Positions 44,242-51,246 of a stretch of 64,000 nt of DNA are shown one piece after another. The stretch's first letter is position 1. Each line of letters begins with the position of its first letter. The position numbers and the translations under genes are program-made. The notes below the pieces were generated by a model. The model was not told where the DNA came from. It was given only the letters and a program-made list of their open reading frames with translations, and made no database searches. The DNA is from Marixanthomonas sp002364245 (lineage in GTDB: Bacteria; Bacteroidota; Bacteroidia; Flavobacteriales; Flavobacteriaceae), in contig CAXAZF010000003.1 of assembly GCA_963973455.1 (NCBI GenBank), positions 62,001-126,000 on the forward strand. The letters run 5' to 3'.

Positions 44242-45513
44242 ATGAACATCTTAATATTAGGCTCTGGTGGCCGAGAACATACTTTTGCGTATCAACTTAT
44301 AAAAAGTGAACTGTGCGATGCATTGTTTGTAGCACCCGGAAATGCCGGAACCGAAGCGATTGCGCAAAATCTGGATTTAAAAGTAACCGATTTTAAAGCG
44401 ATTGAAAAAGCTGTTGTAAAACACAATATTGAGATGGTCGTAGTTGGGCCAGAAGATCCATTGGTTCAAGGGATAGCAGATTATTTTTCTTCTTCAGAAA
44501 AATTAAAAGATGTTATGCTTATTGGTCCTTCAGAACGAGGTGCTTTGCTGGAAGGCAGTAAAGAGCGAGCCAAAGAGTTTATGGCGATGCACAACATCCC
44601 AACCGCAGCGTATGAAAGCTTCACAAAAGAATCGTCAGAAGCTGGAAAATCATTTTTAGAAACACTCCAACCTCCTTACGTTTTAAAAGCTGATGGATTA
44701 GCGGCAGGAAAAGGCGTTTTGATATTAGAGGATATTGAAGAAGCTAAAAATGAACTTGAAAAAATGTTAAGTGGAAAATTTGGCGAAGCTAGTAACACAG
44801 TGGTTGTTGAAGAGTTTCTTGACGGTATCGAGCTGAGCGTTTTTGTGTTAACCGATGGTAAGAACTATAAGGTCCTGCCAACAGCCAAAGATTACAAACG
44901 CATTGGTGAAGGTGATAAAGGACTAAATACTGGTGGTATGGGAGCGATTTCGCCTGTTCCTTTTGCAGATGAAAAATTAATGCAAAAAATTGAAGACCGA
45001 ATTGTAAAACCTACGGTTGAAGGACTTCAAAAAGAAGAAATAAACTATAAAGGTTTCATTTTCATTGGTCTTATAAAAGTGAACAATGAACCTTACGTTA
45101 TTGAATACAACGTTCGTATGGGTGATCCCGAAACCGAAGTGGTTTTACCAAGAATAAAAACAGATTTGGGGAAATTATTGCAAGCCACATTTCAGCAAAA
45201 ATTAGATTCAATCAATTTAGAGATTAATTCGCGAGCAGCAACGACTGTAATGGTTGTGTCTGGCGGTTATCCAGAAGCATATGAAAAAGGAAAAGAAATT
45301 TCAGGAATTGAAACCATAGAAGATTCTATTGTTTTTCACGCAGGTACTGCAAAAAAAGATGGAAAAATTGTTACCAATGGCGGAAGGGTTATTGCCATTA
45401 CTTCCCTAGATGAAGATTACAAAAAGGCACTAAAAAAATCCTACCAAAACATAGAAAAACTATCTTTTGACAGGATGTACTTTAGAAAAGATATAGGGTT
45501 CGATTTAAATTAA
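44242..45513 (+). CDS. purD: Phosphoribosylamine-glycine ligase
   Basis: The protein (423 residues from this ATG) belongs to the ATP-grasp family and makes glycinamide ribonucleotide in purine synthesis. It begins at MNILILGSGGREHTFAYQL, the family's N-terminus. Further signatures are VVGPEDPLVQGIADY, LKADGLAAGKGV, GEGDKGLNTGGMGAISP, and YNVRMGDPETEVVLP. A longer frame from 44218 adds eight residues but would use a TTG inside the promoter. No other purine genes are near. Confidence 0.96.
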   Translation: MNILILGSGGREHTFAYQLIKSELCDALFVAPGNAGTEAIAQNLDLKVTDFKAIEKAVVKHNIEMVVVGPEDPLVQGIADYFSSSEKLKDVMLIGPSERGALLEGSKERAKEFMAMHNIPTAAYESFTKESSEAGKSFLETLQPPYVLKADGLAAGKGVLILEDIEEAKNELEKMLSGKFGEASNTVVVEEFLDGIELSVFVLTDGKNYKVLPTAKDYKRIGEGDKGLNTGGMGAISPVPFADEKLMQKIEDRIVKPTVEGLQKEEINYKGFIFIGLIKVNNEPYVIEYNVRMGDPETEVVLPRIKTDLGKLLQATFQQKLDSINLEINSRAATTVMVVSGGYPEAYEKGKEISGIETIEDSIVFHAGTAKKDGKIVTNGGRVIAITSLDEDYKKALKKSYQNIEKLSFDRMYFRKDIGFDLN

Positions 45514-45517
45514 ACCA

Positions 45518-45754
45518 TTATCCTAAATATGAATGTGAAGTGGATGAGCGATCCTCTTCATTATTATCATTAAATATTTTAAGTTGCTTCATCCAATAGA
45601 AAAAAGCAACAAAACCAATGATAATAAACATCCAACTTACTATATTGGCGAGCCACCAGCTATCTAGCTCTAAGCTGCGAAGGGCATCATAAGGTATAAA
45701 AAGCACATCTTCAAATAAATCTGCAATACCGTAAAACAAATCTTTCCATTCCAT
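45518..45754 (-). CDS. Small membrane protein (DUF6341-like)
   Basis: The 78-residue protein from the ATG at 45754 starts MEWKDLFYGIADLFEDVLF and has one membrane helix (about 37-58, WWLANIVSWMFIIIGFVAFFYWM). The open frame continues 45 residues upstream, but that part overlaps the divergent gene at 45794 and looks non-coding. I recall such short flavobacterial proteins (named DUF6341) starting with this motif. Function is unknown. It sits between purD (convergent) and DUF6427 (divergent). Confidence 0.65.
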   Translation of the reverse strand: MEWKDLFYGIADLFEDVLFIPYDALRSLELDSWWLANIVSWMFIIIGFVAFFYWMKQLKIFNDNNEEDRSSTSHSYLG

Positions 45755-45793
45755 ATCTGTATATTTATAGCACAAAAATAGAAAATACCCGCT

Positions 45794-46717
45794 ATGCTTA
45801 CAAGCTTTTTCGGAAAATCTAAACCTATTAATTTCGTAATTTTCGGAGCGGTCATCTTTCTTGGCTATGTTTTTGGCGTATTGGTGCAAGTTGAGAATGC
45901 GCTTAATTTGTCACAATTACTTATTAATTTCTTTTTCATTGGTTGGGCTGTTTTTGCCATATTTTTATTGGATTTTATAGTTCGTAAAAATGACCTTACC
46001 TACAAAAACACTTATACTGTTCTATTATTTACTTGTTTTTTAATAACACTGCCTGTTATTTTTCTAGACCGAAATATATTGCTTGCCAATGTGTTTTTAT
46101 TGATGGCTTTTAGAAGGTTAGCGAGCCTTTCTTCAGAAAAAAATACCGAACGGAAAATTCTAGATGCATCGCTCTGGATAACAGTGGCCGCTCTTTTTTA
46201 TTTTTGGAGCATATTATTTTTTGTATTGTTGTTTTTCTCCATTTTGCAAAAATCTGAAACGAACCATAGGCTGTTCATCATCCCTTTTATAGGCTTTATA
46301 GCCATATTCATACTATCGGTGTCATTTCATTTATTAATGGATGATTCATTTTTATGGATAACAGAATGGATTCCGTCCATTAGTTTAGATTTTTCTGCAT
46401 ACAACAATATTCAATTACTACTTCCAGCAGCCATTATGGGGACATTTTTAATTTGGTCTTTGCCCTTTAGGTTTGTTAAAATTGCATCTTTATCAAAAAA
46501 AGAAAAACCGAACGCTATTTTATTGCTTGTAACATTGGCTGTATGTTTGTTAATCGCATTTCTCAGTCCCCAAAAAACAGGAGCCGAATTGTTTTTTATA
46601 ATTGCTCCGTTATCGGTAATTGTAGCAAATTATATAGAGAACATTCAAGAATTTCGTTTTAAAGAGGGATTGCTTTGGCTGGTCGTTTTAGTACCAATCC
46701 TAATGTTATTTATATGA
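45794..46717 (+). CDS. DUF6427-like polytopic membrane protein
   Basis: The protein (307 residues) has about nine hydrophobic segments spread over its length, and no recognised catalytic motif. The N-terminus MLTSFFGKSKPINFVIF is what I associate with DUF6427 of flavobacteria. It might be linked to envelope or glycan biology, but nothing in the sequence shows this. Its TGA overlaps the ATG of the nuclease-like gene at 46714 (ATGA), so the two are translated together. Confidence 0.7.
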   Translation: MLTSFFGKSKPINFVIFGAVIFLGYVFGVLVQVENALNLSQLLINFFFIGWAVFAIFLLDFIVRKNDLTYKNTYTVLLFTCFLITLPVIFLDRNILLANVFLLMAFRRLASLSSEKNTERKILDASLWITVAALFYFWSILFFVLLFFSILQKSETNHRLFIIPFIGFIAIFILSVSFHLLMDDSFLWITEWIPSISLDFSAYNNIQLLLPAAIMGTFLIWSLPFRFVKIASLSKKEKPNAILLLVTLAVCLLIAFLSPQKTGAELFFIIAPLSVIVANYIENIQEFRFKEGLLWLVVLVPILMLFI

Positions 46718-47361
46718 AAAGTCTAGATTTACAAATAGTAGATACAGAATTAAAAAAACGGCTACAGTATCCTTATATATGGGGACGAAAACAAAATAAT
46801 CTTTGGGATAGCTACACTAATTTTATATATACAACGCCAACCTGGGAAGCATTGATGCCGCAAATGGCTAAAATTGTTGCTACACATAAATTAAACAAAC
46901 GGGAGCTTTTTAATTACACCATAAACCGCTGGTACAACTTCTGGAGTGCCATGGCTGTAGAGCAAATATTTACAAACTTGCCACAAGTAACTCCAACAAA
47001 GAACCGCAAGAATCGTTTAGTTGATTTTACCTTAATGAAGGTGCCATTCGATCATAAAACCACAATTTTTCCGAAACAGTTTAAAAAGCCGCTGGGCTAT
47101 GCAAAAAACAATGAAAAAGAAATAATAGAGTGGTTTTATAGTAATCAAAGTAAGGAACAGCGACATCATCTAAAAAACAGGTTGTTTATTGTTGTCTATG
47201 ATAAAAATGGGCACCATTGGAAACTAAAAGCCAATCTGTTGTTGCTTAAAACCGAAATAGAAAAATATGTTTCCAATTTCAATCCTAGCAAGCTACATTC
47301 CCTTACTTTTACAGACAATTCGCAAGCATTGAGCGATATTATTTGGGTGATAGCTAAATAA
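46714..47361 (+). CDS. Putative PD-(D/E)XK-type nuclease, first protein of R-M-like islet
   Basis: The 215-residue protein is not one I know by name. It has Glu83, then LVDF with Asp104, then PFDHKTT with Asp113 and Lys115: the D-x(n)-(D/E)-x-K spacing of PD-(D/E)XK nucleases, with hydrophobic strands around it and a further strand NRLFIVVYD (about 155-163). I infer a restriction-type nuclease. The ATG at 46714 is preferred over 46675, since it forms an ATGA overlap with the previous gene. The last 31 codons occur again at 48456-48554, where the frame runs into the start of an adenine methyltransferase gene. That suggests the two genes were once adjacent. The match must be tested by structure prediction. 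Confidence 0.55.
   Translation: MKSLDLQIVDTELKKRLQYPYIWGRKQNNLWDSYTNFIYTTPTWEALMPQMAKIVATHKLNKRELFNYTINRWYNFWSAMAVEQIFTNLPQVTPTKNRKNRLVDFTLMKVPFDHKTTIFPKQFKKPLGYAKNNEKEIIEWFYSNQSKEQRHHLKNRLFIVVYDKNGHHWKLKANLLLLKTEIEKYVSNFNPSKLHSLTFTDNSQALSDIIWVIAK
47260..47352 (+). repeat. Left copy of 93-bp direct repeat (3' end of nuclease gene)
   Basis: This copy matches 48456-48548 at 85 of 93 positions. All eight differences are transitions. The inner 57 bases (47292-47348 against 48488-48544) differ at one position only. In this copy the reading frame continues to IAK and a TAA at 47359-47361. Confidence 0.93.
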
Positions 47362-47408
47362 TTTTGCCAATTAGTTGTGGTCAATACGTAATGCAAAACT
47401 TAGAATAA

Positions 47409-47645
47409 ATGAAAATTCAAGAAATAATCGAAAATTTAGACTCTGATAATAATACTGGGTTACAACTTTCAAAAAGAAATGGATTCATTAATACAACTTG
47501 GCTTTTATACAAAAAAGGAATAGCATATTATTTTTTTGACATAAACCAAAAAATCGAATTCATTGATACCTATAGATACACCAAATCTGAATTATTAACT
47601 GAGTTTGAAAAATCAAATTTCGAAATTGAACTTTCTATAAATTAA
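47409..47645 (+). CDS. Orphan 78-residue protein in the cassette
   Basis: The protein is 78 residues long, starting MKIQEIIENLDSDNNTGLQL, with a mixed alpha/beta look (LLYKKGIAYYFFDINQKIEFI) and an acidic C-terminus. No known domain is recognised. It is convergent with the nuclease-like gene at 47635 and overlaps it by 11 bases, which leaves no room for a terminator. It is a possible third component of the cassette, for example an inhibitor or immunity factor, but nothing in the sequence shows that. Confidence 0.5.
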   Translation: MKIQEIIENLDSDNNTGLQLSKRNGFINTTWLLYKKGIAYYFFDINQKIEFIDTYRYTKSELLTEFEKSNFEIELSIN

Positions 47646-48105
47646 TCTGGAATTGTATTCTTTTATTCCTTATTATTTTTTCCAATTGTTCGATTGTTAA
47701 CATAGCATAAGAAGGAGACTTTTCATTTAAACACACAAAACAAAACCTAAACCTATTACCTAATAATTTACCGAAATTAAATTCATTTTCAGTTGCACCA
47801 AAAAAGAATCCTTTTGGGTTATCTGGTAGATACTTTTTTGTAGTTTTTAATTCAACAAAAATTATTTCGTCCAAATGTGTTTCTATATTTTTTTGTTCAA
47901 ATTTAATTCCTTTCATTTTTGGTATATATACCATATCAAATGACTGTAAATAGTTATAGGGAATATTGACTTTATCTAAAAGCTCTTTTTTCATATCCTT
48001 ATCAATCTTAAAAAAGCCTGTTTGTTTTTCTATGAGGTAGTTAATCCCTTGCTTTTCTGTTGCATTGTTTGATAATGTCAATATGAATGAGTGCTTCCTT
48101 GACAT
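47635..48105 (-). CDS. Small PD-(D/E)XK-like protein, putative restriction endonuclease
   Basis: The protein has 156 residues. Asp57 in QSFDMVYIP and the FVELKTTKK strand with Glu85 and Lys87 make a D-x27-ExK arrangement, as in the PD-(D/E)XK fold. The next part (FFFGATENEFNFG, RFRFCFVCLNE) resembles the strand-helix-strand end of VKTT-type nuclease domains such as DUF3883. It follows the XRE gene by two bases on the same strand, as endonuclease genes follow controller genes in type II systems. A nuclease role is inferred. The specificity cannot be read from the sequence. Confidence 0.55.
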   Translation of the reverse strand: MSRKHSFILTLSNNATEKQGINYLIEKQTGFFKIDKDMKKELLDKVNIPYNYLQSFDMVYIPKMKGIKFEQKNIETHLDEIIFVELKTTKKYLPDNPKGFFFGATENEFNFGKLLGNRFRFCFVCLNEKSPSYAMLTIEQLEKIIRNKRIQFQINL

Positions 48106-48107
48106 TA

Positions 48108-48368
48108 TTAATTTGCTTTTATTTGATATTGGATTAATAATTTTTCTGAATCTGGAAATTCTAATAATCTTGATACAGTTAAATTGAATACTTTTGCAAA
48201 TACCGCCATGTTCGTAAGTGAAATATTCCGCTCACCTCTTTCAATCATTCCAATATAAGTTCTATGAAATCCCGTTTTAAAAGAAAGTTGCTCTTGGCTC
48301 AAGCCTTCCTTTTTTCTTAACTCACGAATTCTATTGCCAAATTCTTTCAGTAAAAAATTATTAACCAT
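48108..48368 (-). CDS. XRE/controller (C-protein)-like HTH regulator
   Basis: The protein has 86 residues, and its HTH domain (about 10-65) is LRKKEGLSQEQLSFKTGFHRTYIGMIERGERNISLTNMAVFAKVFNLT split over two parts. The stretch HRTYIGMIERGERNISL is the form seen in controller proteins of type II restriction-modification systems. It would bind the inverted repeat just upstream, and could both repress and activate the unit. Its promoter's -7 box ends five bases before the ATG, so the mRNA is probably leaderless, as known for several C-protein genes. Confidence 0.8.
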   Translation of the reverse strand: MVNNFLLKEFGNRIRELRKKEGLSQEQLSFKTGFHRTYIGMIERGERNISLTNMAVFAKVFNLTVSRLLEFPDSEKLLIQYQIKAN

Positions 48369-48372
48369 TAAT

Positions 48373-48404
48373 CAAAACTATACTTATTGTATGTCAAGCT
48401 CAAC
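48373..48404 (-). promoter_or_regulatory. Leaderless promoter of the controller/nuclease pair
   Basis: On the reverse strand GTTG (48401-48404) is followed after 20 bases by TAGTTTTG (48373-48380), a match to TAnnTTTG. The ATG at 48368 begins four bases after the box. The start point would fall at or next to the ATG. Confidence 0.6.
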
Positions 48405-48417
48405 ATACAATAAGTAT
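48380..48417. promoter_or_regulatory. Perfect 15-bp inverted repeat, candidate operator of the controller
   Basis: ATACTTATTGTATGT (48380-48394) and its exact complement (48403-48417) are separated by eight bases. The repeat covers the spacer and the -33 element of the promoter in front of the HTH gene, so a bound protein could block or help polymerase. This is the geometry of C-protein operators. As a stem it has no T-tract, so a terminator is unlikely. Confidence 0.75.
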
Positions 48418-48455
48418 CAATAGGGTTTTTTCAATATTGTTCAGAAGATTAATTG

Positions 48456-48548
48456 GAAAAATATATTTCTAATCTCAATCTTAACAGGCTACATTCCCTT
48501 ACTTTTGCAGACAATTCGCAAGCATTGAGCGATATTATTTGGGTAATA
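48456..48548 (+). repeat. Right copy of 93-bp direct repeat
   Basis: This copy corresponds to 47260-47352 at an offset of 1196 bases. It differs in eight transitions; six of these change the amino acid if translated in the nuclease frame, which suits a copy released from selection. Confidence 0.93.
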
Positions 48549-48554
48549 CAATGA
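48456..48554 (+). pseudogene. Remnant of the nuclease gene's 3' end before the methyltransferase
   Basis: In the nuclease frame this reads EKYISNLNLNRLHSLTF and on to SDIIWVIQ and a TGA at 48552-48554. It matches the C-terminus of the protein at 46714-47361 (EKYVSNFNPSKLHSLTF onward). Its TGA overlaps the methyltransferase ATG at 48551 (ATGA). No start codon or upstream part remains, so it is a fragment. Confidence 0.8.
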
Positions 48555-49549
48555 ACTACATAGGCTCCAAACACAAACTATCTTCTTTTATTTTCAATAC
48601 GGTTACTTCGGTCTGCGGAAATGATGTATCCCAAAAAGTATTTTGCGACCTCTTCGCCGGTACAGGAATTGTTGGCAGAACATTTAAAATCCATGTAAAG
48701 CAAGTAATTGCCAACGATATGGAGTTTTACAGCTATGTTTTAAACCGAAATTATATTGGTAATCACACATCTTTAAATTCTGAAATATTAATCGATTCAC
48801 TAAATAGCCGGGAAGGGCAAAAAGGATTTATTTTCGAGAATTATTCTGAAGGTGGAAAAGCTGGACGTTTGTATTTTACTTCAGAAAACGGACAAAAAAT
48901 AGATGCTGTTCGCCAGCAAATTGAAGCGTGGCGAGAAACTTCAGCGATTGATGAAAACCAATACTATTTTCTATTGGCTTCGTTATTGGAGAGTGCCGAT
49001 AAAGTAGCAAATACCGCTTCGGTTTATGGTGCTTTTTTAAAGAAAATAAAAGCTTCCGCAGCAAAGGAAATGGTGATACGTCCGGCTGAATTTGAGAAAA
49101 CAGAACAGTCTCACGTAGTGTTTCAGAAAGACAGTAATAAGCTTATTACACAAATTGAAGGCGATATTTTGTATTTAGATCCGCCATACAATGCTAGACA
49201 ATATGGAGCAAACTATCATTTGCTGAATACTATTGCAAAATATGATACCTTTGTACCTAAAGGAAAAACAGGCTTACGGGAGTATTATAAAAGTAATTAT
49301 TGTAAAAAAGGTGAGGTGGTACAATCGTTCACCGAGTTGATTGAAAATGCACAATTTAAATACATTTTTTTAAGTTACAATAATGAAGGGTTAATGAGCT
49401 GTGATGAGGTAGAAACTATTATGAAACGCTTCGGAAAGTATAGCTTGGAAACTAAAAAATACCAGCGCTTTAAAGCCGATAAAACTGAAAATAGAAACCA
49501 CAAAGCCAATGCAACTTTTGAGTATTTGCATATATTAGAGAAAAAATAA
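48551..49549 (+). CDS. D12-class DNA adenine N6-methyltransferase
   Basis: The protein (332 residues from this ATG) begins MNYIGSKHKLSSFIFN, the start typical of the D12 (Dam-like) class. Motif I is CDLFAGTGIVG (about 32-42) and motif IV is DPPYNARQY with Asp210 to Tyr213. The open frame starts at 48539, but those four extra codons belong to the old nuclease frame region, and homologues begin at MNYIGS. It would methylate adenine in a specific site, protecting it from a nuclease. The target is not readable. The DUF4254 gene follows after 12 bases. Confidence 0.9.
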   Translation: MNYIGSKHKLSSFIFNTVTSVCGNDVSQKVFCDLFAGTGIVGRTFKIHVKQVIANDMEFYSYVLNRNYIGNHTSLNSEILIDSLNSREGQKGFIFENYSEGGKAGRLYFTSENGQKIDAVRQQIEAWRETSAIDENQYYFLLASLLESADKVANTASVYGAFLKKIKASAAKEMVIRPAEFEKTEQSHVVFQKDSNKLITQIEGDILYLDPPYNARQYGANYHLLNTIAKYDTFVPKGKTGLREYYKSNYCKKGEVVQSFTELIENAQFKYIFLSYNNEGLMSCDEVETIMKRFGKYSLETKKYQRFKADKTENRNHKANATFEYLHILEKK

Positions 49550-49561
49550 AAAGTAAACCCT

Positions 49562-50170
49562 ATGTTTAGCGATAAAGCCAATAAAATATTTCAAGAAGTA
49601 ATAGAAAAATACCACGAAATTGATTCAGTAGATCAAGATTTCAAAAATCCGTACGATAAAGACGCTGAATTAATTGAGCACTTATTGTATAGAAAATGTT
49701 GGATTGACACTGTACAATGGCATTATGAAGATATAATTCGTGATCCCAACATCGACCCTGCTGGAGCATTACTGTTAAAGCGAAAAATCGATGCTTCTAA
49801 CCAAGACCGTACCGATACCGTAGAATATATTGACAGTTATTTCCTTGAAAAATTTAAGGATGTATCCGTAAAAGACAACGCTACTATCAACACAGAAAGC
49901 CCTGCTTGGGGAATAGATAGACTGTCCATTTTAGCTTTAAAAATTTATCATATGAATGAAGAAGCAACCCGTACCGATGCTTCTCAAAAGCACCAAGCGG
50001 CTTGTAAAGCAAAGTTGAATGTACTGCTAGAACAGCGCGTGGATTTAAGCACCGCCATCAATCAACTGTTAGAAGATATTGCTAATGGCGATAAGTATAT
50101 GAAAGTGTACAAGCAGATGAAAATGTACAATGATGATGAGTTAAACCCAGTTCTTCGCGGTGAAAAGTAA
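49562..50170 (+). CDS. DUF4254 family protein
   Basis: The protein has 202 residues, is cytoplasmic by appearance, and is mostly helical. It carries the DUF4254 signature ELIEHLLYRKCWIDTVQWHYEDIIRDPNIDPAGAL, split as LLYRKCWIDTVQWHYED and RDPNIDP, followed by NQDRTDTVEYID. The function is unknown. In flavobacteria it usually lies next to a family 9 glycosyltransferase, as it does here (50212), which suggests a link to LPS core synthesis. It follows the methyltransferase closely and may share its transcript. Confidence 0.85.
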   Translation: MFSDKANKIFQEVIEKYHEIDSVDQDFKNPYDKDAELIEHLLYRKCWIDTVQWHYEDIIRDPNIDPAGALLLKRKIDASNQDRTDTVEYIDSYFLEKFKDVSVKDNATINTESPAWGIDRLSILALKIYHMNEEATRTDASQKHQAACKAKLNVLLEQRVDLSTAINQLLEDIANGDKYMKVYKQMKMYNDDELNPVLRGEK

Positions 50171-50211
50171 TACTTTCCTTTTATTCAACGGGAAGAATTA
50201 AAACTCTACTC

Positions 50212-51243
50212 ATGCCGAAACCTTCTCACATTTTAGTGCTTCGCTTTTCAGCAATGGGAGACGTAGCGATGACTGTACCGGTATTGCGGGTTTTTTCTAA
50301 AACGTATCCTGAAGTACAACTAACCGTTGTTTCAAAAAAACACTTTAAACCTTTTTTCAATACCATCCCAACAATAAATTTTATTGAAGCTGACGTCTAT
50401 GGAAAACATAAAAACTTCGGTTTATTAAAGCTTGCTAACGAAGCAAAATCTAAAGGAATTGATGCGGTAGCCGATTTACACAATGTAATCCGTTCAAAAA
50501 TAATTTCGAATTATCTACGGTTGCAAGGATATAAAGTTGCCACCATCGATAAAGGACGAGAAGAAAAGAGAAGGTTAACAGCTTCAGAAAATAAAAAGTT
50601 TGCGCAATTGAAAACCACACATCAACGCTATGCAGACGTTTTTGAAAAATTAGGTTTGCCGTTAGATCTTTTAAAACACACATTTCCTGAAAGGCAACAG
50701 CTTAACAGAAGGTTACACAGTTTAATTGGGCAGCATACCAAAAAAGCGATTGGTATTGCCCCTTTTGCAGCTCATGACAGTAAAATGTATCCGTTAGATT
50801 TAATGAAAGAAGTAATTTCAGAAGTACAAAAAACTGAAAAGTATAAAATTTTCCTGTTTGGCGGTGGTCAAAAGGAAGAAGAAAAACTAAATGGTATTGC
50901 TTCTAATTTTGAAAACGTAACAAATGTCGCCGGACAATTAACTTTTGAAGAAGAATTAGCATTAATTTCAAACCTAGACGGTATGCTCTCTATGGACAGT
51001 GGCAATGGTCATCTGGCAGCGATGTTTGGCATACCTGTTATCACGCTTTGGGGTGTAACGCATCCGTTTGCGGGTTTTGTACCTTTTAATCAGCCTGTGG
51101 CTAATCAGTTAATGGCAGACCGTGAACAATATCCGTTGATACCCACTTCTATATACGGGAACAAATTTCCCGAAGGGTATAAAAACGCGATAGAAAGTAT
51201 TAAACCTGAAAAAGTGGTGAATACAGTTTTAAAAACATTTTAG
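50212..51243 (+). CDS. Family 9 glycosyltransferase (heptosyltransferase-like)
   Basis: The protein (343 residues) is of the GT-B fold. The N-terminus LVLRFSAMGDVAMTVPVLR is the usual GT9 start, and the C-terminal part LDGMLSMDSGNGHLAAMFGIPVITLWGVTHPFAG holds the donor site with the SMDSGNGHLA loop, split here at the loop. It probably adds a sugar to LPS core. It is separated from the DUF4254 gene by 41 bases and is convergent with the reductase gene. Confidence 0.9.
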   Translation: MPKPSHILVLRFSAMGDVAMTVPVLRVFSKTYPEVQLTVVSKKHFKPFFNTIPTINFIEADVYGKHKNFGLLKLANEAKSKGIDAVADLHNVIRSKIISNYLRLQGYKVATIDKGREEKRRLTASENKKFAQLKTTHQRYADVFEKLGLPLDLLKHTFPERQQLNRRLHSLIGQHTKKAIGIAPFAAHDSKMYPLDLMKEVISEVQKTEKYKIFLFGGGQKEEEKLNGIASNFENVTNVAGQLTFEEELALISNLDGMLSMDSGNGHLAAMFGIPVITLWGVTHPFAGFVPFNQPVANQLMADREQYPLIPTSIYGNKFPEGYKNAIESIKPEKVVNTVLKTF

Positions 51244-51246
51244 TTT

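Larger units (their letters stand above)
47353..48455. mobile_element. Putative inserted cassette with HTH controller and second nuclease-like gene
   Basis: About 1.1 kb lies between the two copies of the 93-bp repeat. It holds one forward gene (47409-47645) and a reverse pair (47635-48368). No transposase or integrase is present, and no terminal inverted repeats are seen at its ends. The left copy restores the nuclease gene's end and the right copy retains the old junction with the methyltransferase gene. I infer an insertion or recombination event, direction not certain. Confidence 0.5.

Noticed and set aside
45755..45889. N-terminal extension of the small membrane protein on the reverse strand
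   Set aside because: It overlaps the divergent gene at 45794 by 96 bases and has no family-like sequence; the ATG at 45754 starts the conserved part.
48380..48417. Terminator instead of operator
   Set aside because: The perfect stem has no T-tract on either strand and lies over promoter elements directly before a start codon.
47353..48455. Insertion sequence
   Set aside because: There is no transposase and no terminal inverted repeat at the ends; the flanking repeat of 93 bp is far too long for a target-site duplication.
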